NCBI GenBank assembly: GCA_022605405.1
Contig: JABYQQ010000008.1
Location: 1,798,001 to 1,862,000 of the forward strand
Reading direction: 5' to 3'
Length of the DNA stretch: 64,000 nt
Source: Earliella scabrosa
Taxonomy: Eukaryota; Basidiomycota; Agaricomycetes; Polyporales; Polyporaceae
The translations under genes were made by a program, and so were the position numbers. Below are positions 61,699 to 64,000 of the stretch, one piece after another; the stretch's first letter is position 1, and every line of letters begins with the position of its first letter. The notes beneath the pieces were generated by a model. It was not told the DNA's origin and made no database searches. It saw only the letters and a program-made list of their open reading frames with translations.

Positions 61699-63037
61699 TC
61701 TCTGCAGAAGGACGGGCAGGTGCAGTTCGGGCCATCTGCGCTACGGTCCGCATAGCATAGACCCATGATGGTAGGGTAGCTGGCATCCATTCATGGATGA
61801 TATCGACGAACTTATCTCTACCCCGCACATGTGTCGGTGAGATAGCGGGATCTGTCAACATGCACACGAGTCAGCGCCCAGTTCCCATCCGCATTGCAAC
61901 GTGCTACTCACAGGGACGGCGCTGCCGTTGGCGAGCTTCGTGTGGTGCCGGAAGCTGAGGTTGGGGGCGCGTGTTCCGCTTATGCTCTCTCTGAGAGCGA
62001 GGTGCCGCGTAGCCTTCATTGGGACTCATTACAAACAGAGGTGCATGGGAGAGTTCGCGGTACTGCTGCACTGAGCGACATGTCACTTGAAGATGGTGAG
62101 AACCAGCGATTCCCATGTAGATGGGGGCCTGCGAAACGTCCATGGGAATGTTACAGATTGCGCGGGAGACGTGTGGAACGACCTCATGGAGAAGTCTAGC
62201 GTGGGACGGAATTGTGTTTGCTTGTCGCATGAACCACACCGGAATGCCTGCGTCGAATAGCATTTGTACCACAGTGGGAGAAGTAGTGAACGCCCCCATG
62301 AGGTGCGAAAGCACATGTTGTCCTTGTGCAAGCGATGGTGGCGTTCGGATGGTAACCAGTCTGGCGTAAGTCATGAAAGCGTGGCACATTAGCCAGTATC
62401 TTTGTAGCTCCGCACACTGCATCCTCGCGTCAGAGAGGGTAGCAGCAAAGTGTATGAGGCGATCGCAAGCTCGTTTCATCAATCGCTCTAGGCGGGACAG
62501 GGTGGTGGTAGATGACGGTGGGAAGGTTGGCTGGGATTGGAACGCCGCGACTTGACTGGAAGTCGTCAGGACGAGGTCATGGAGGGGGGATGTGTATGAT
62601 GACTTCAGGTATCCTAGTGTCTTGATCACAGACCCCTCAATCGGAGCGAAATCATCCTGACAAGGAATGGACCACATGAAATAATAGGGGTGGTTGTCGG
62701 GAGGTCTTCTGTAGATGGCCGCGAGGTATTCAAAGCCGTCACTGAAGATCTGGGGATGTTGGATAGGATCTAGAGTGCCGTAGCGTGCATCCTTCATGAG
62801 TGACATAGTAACGATACCGATGTATGGTTGGGGTATGTAGTTCATGTTCGGACTGGTGACAACCCAATCAACGCCCTCGAGCCCTCTGATCTGCGTGGTG
62901 ACTTGGCCGTCGTACCAAGCCAAAGGTCCTTGCCCTATGCAGAGATGTCACCAACGGCACGTCAGATCATTCACTTCTCAGAGCTCACCGGCTTTGTGAT
63001 GAACGTTCTCGGGGTCAGTCTTGTTGTCCCTCGACAT
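61692..63037 (-). pseudogene. Interrupted hypothetical gene, 5' part
   Basis: Minus-strand exons 63037-62989 (ATG; MSRDNKTDPENVHHKAG), 62934-61912 and 61851-61692. Introns are 54 nt (GTGAGC..GCATAG) and 60 nt (GTGAGT..GACAG) and all phases agree. Segments include LAWYDGQVTTQIRGLEGVDW, YYFMWSIPCQDDFAP, a helical RLERLMKRACDRLIHFAAT, AGIPVWFMRQANTIP and, in exon 3, KFVDIIHEWMPATLPSWVY. After ARPSAETWG the frame meets the inserted element and, if read on, stops after ~10 codons (YFSRNTSL). No other lesion is seen. Family not named. Confidence 0.75.
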
Positions 63038-64000
63038 CTTGTGATCGCGCGATGTAGGATAGCCTGTGCTACTTCTGCAGGGATGCACCGGCAACGCACG
63101 CAACAGTACGTTGCAGGTAACGGAGGACTTAACAGTCGTTCCGTGATTGAAGAGTGTGGATCGATAGTTATAGGAGTCGATTTTCTAGAGAGGAGATGGA
63201 CACGGAGAGTGGGCAGTAGTCATAGTCAAAGTACGCGCCTCGCACGGAGGATTGGGCATTAACATCTATGGTTAGGGTTCCAAATACGTCATGCCCATAA
63301 CACAGCGTTGCGTCTTGTGTCTTGGCGGGTAGAAGCAGAGTAGAATTCAACCTAGGTAGGCACTTCAGCAACATCTATCATGTCTTCATTTGATGAAACC
63401 ATTACATGTAATCTGAGAGAGCGGTCGCTCTTTTGTTCGGAGCTGTTGCGTGCCATGACTACGCAATTTAGATAGCATTAGTTACGCGCTAGAATGCATC
63501 CCGTTTCCCTTCCAGGAGCCAACACCATATTGGCGTCGATGTTCGCCCTCATCTCGTACCCTGCAGCCGTCAGCGTTTGTATTTGTTCTTCTGCAGATCT
63601 TGCCACACTCCGAGTCGTGTGCCAGCCCATCACAGGTCGGTTCCTCCTAGCACAAAACGTGGATTGCTGTAGATAAACTCACAGTGCATCGCGGTTACAG
63701 CAAGCCCTGCCTGGGGCATATAACACCTAAACGAGACGGCACAGGTTGGAAACATCGATGTCACATTTGAACCACTCAACTTGTCGAAACGCTATGGTAC
63801 ACTGGTTAGATCAGTCCGTTTAAGACGTACGATGGGACATACGAAGACGTTCTCCAAGCGCAATAACAGAACATCATCTTTAAACAGAACATCATCTTTG
63901 GTTGCCTGCGCGTCTCGGTCGGCGAGATATTCGGGCTGTCGAGCAAGAAGCCGCCAGTTTTCCGGACTTGCCGTGAAAGAACTGGCGCGCGAGGCCACAG
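63038..64000. other. Right edge, no supported complete gene
   Basis: A minus open frame 63998-63792 (SFTASPENWRLLARQPEYLA) reaches the window edge and may be an exon of a gene continuing outside; support is weak. An 18-bp tandem duplication (AACAGAACATCATCTTT twice) lies at 63865-63899. Nothing else recognised. Confidence 0.3.

Overview
This window looks like the genome of a mushroom-forming basidiomycete (Agaricomycetes; a polypore-like wood decayer is my best guess). The evidence is short 50-65 nt GT-AG introns, GC-rich coding sequence, multi-exon genes packed on both strands, and the protein families present: F-box-like, BTB/POZ, HET, fungal 2OG-Fe(II) oxygenase, subtilase and a LAMMER-like kinase. 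No bacterial, viral or organellar block was recognised. Gene models are read by eye from splice sites and frame arithmetic; no searches were run.

Bases 1-32413 are an adapter-protein cluster. There are five BTB/POZ genes (1-717 partial, 6758-7806 minus, 8103-9186, 21655-22719, 28635-29700), six F-box-like genes in two subfamilies (B: 1350-3122 and 4267-6093; A: 11837-13594 minus, 23700-25451, 26670-28448, 30659-32413), relics of both, two 2OG oxygenase paralogues (9955-11513, and 19361-20877 minus, which has lost an iron ligand), an NAD(P)-binding SDR (14895-16222) and a HET-domain gene (17120-19148). From 21.5 to 32.4 kb the pattern [BTB - decayed orphan exon - F-box A] repeats three times. 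In the middle repeat the BTB coding region is gone and its promoter is joined to its 3' end. One BTB gene carries a 25-bp frameshifting deletion whose frame is restored only if its 58-nt intron is left unspliced.

Bases 32414-53400 hold single-copy, mostly lineage-specific genes: a LAMMER-like kinase (33651-35414), several hypothetical genes, an F-box-like protein (42568-43701), an F-box plus nucleotidyltransferase-like protein (44217-45469), a subtilase pseudogene (about 45723-47330), a membrane protein and an eight-exon gene (51547-53398).

Bases 53429-63037 are one minus-strand gene of about 672 codons cut in two by a 7,469-bp foldback-like element (54223-61691). The element is flanked by a 7-bp direct repeat and has about 75-bp inverted ends, arrays of inverted subrepeats, 34-bp and 18-bp minisatellites and a near-central palindrome with 752-bp arms. 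No transposase was recognised. Removing the element and one repeat copy gives an uninterrupted frame, so the insertion looks recent. This element, and the repeatedly amplified and eroding BTB/F-box cluster, are the two most unusual things here.
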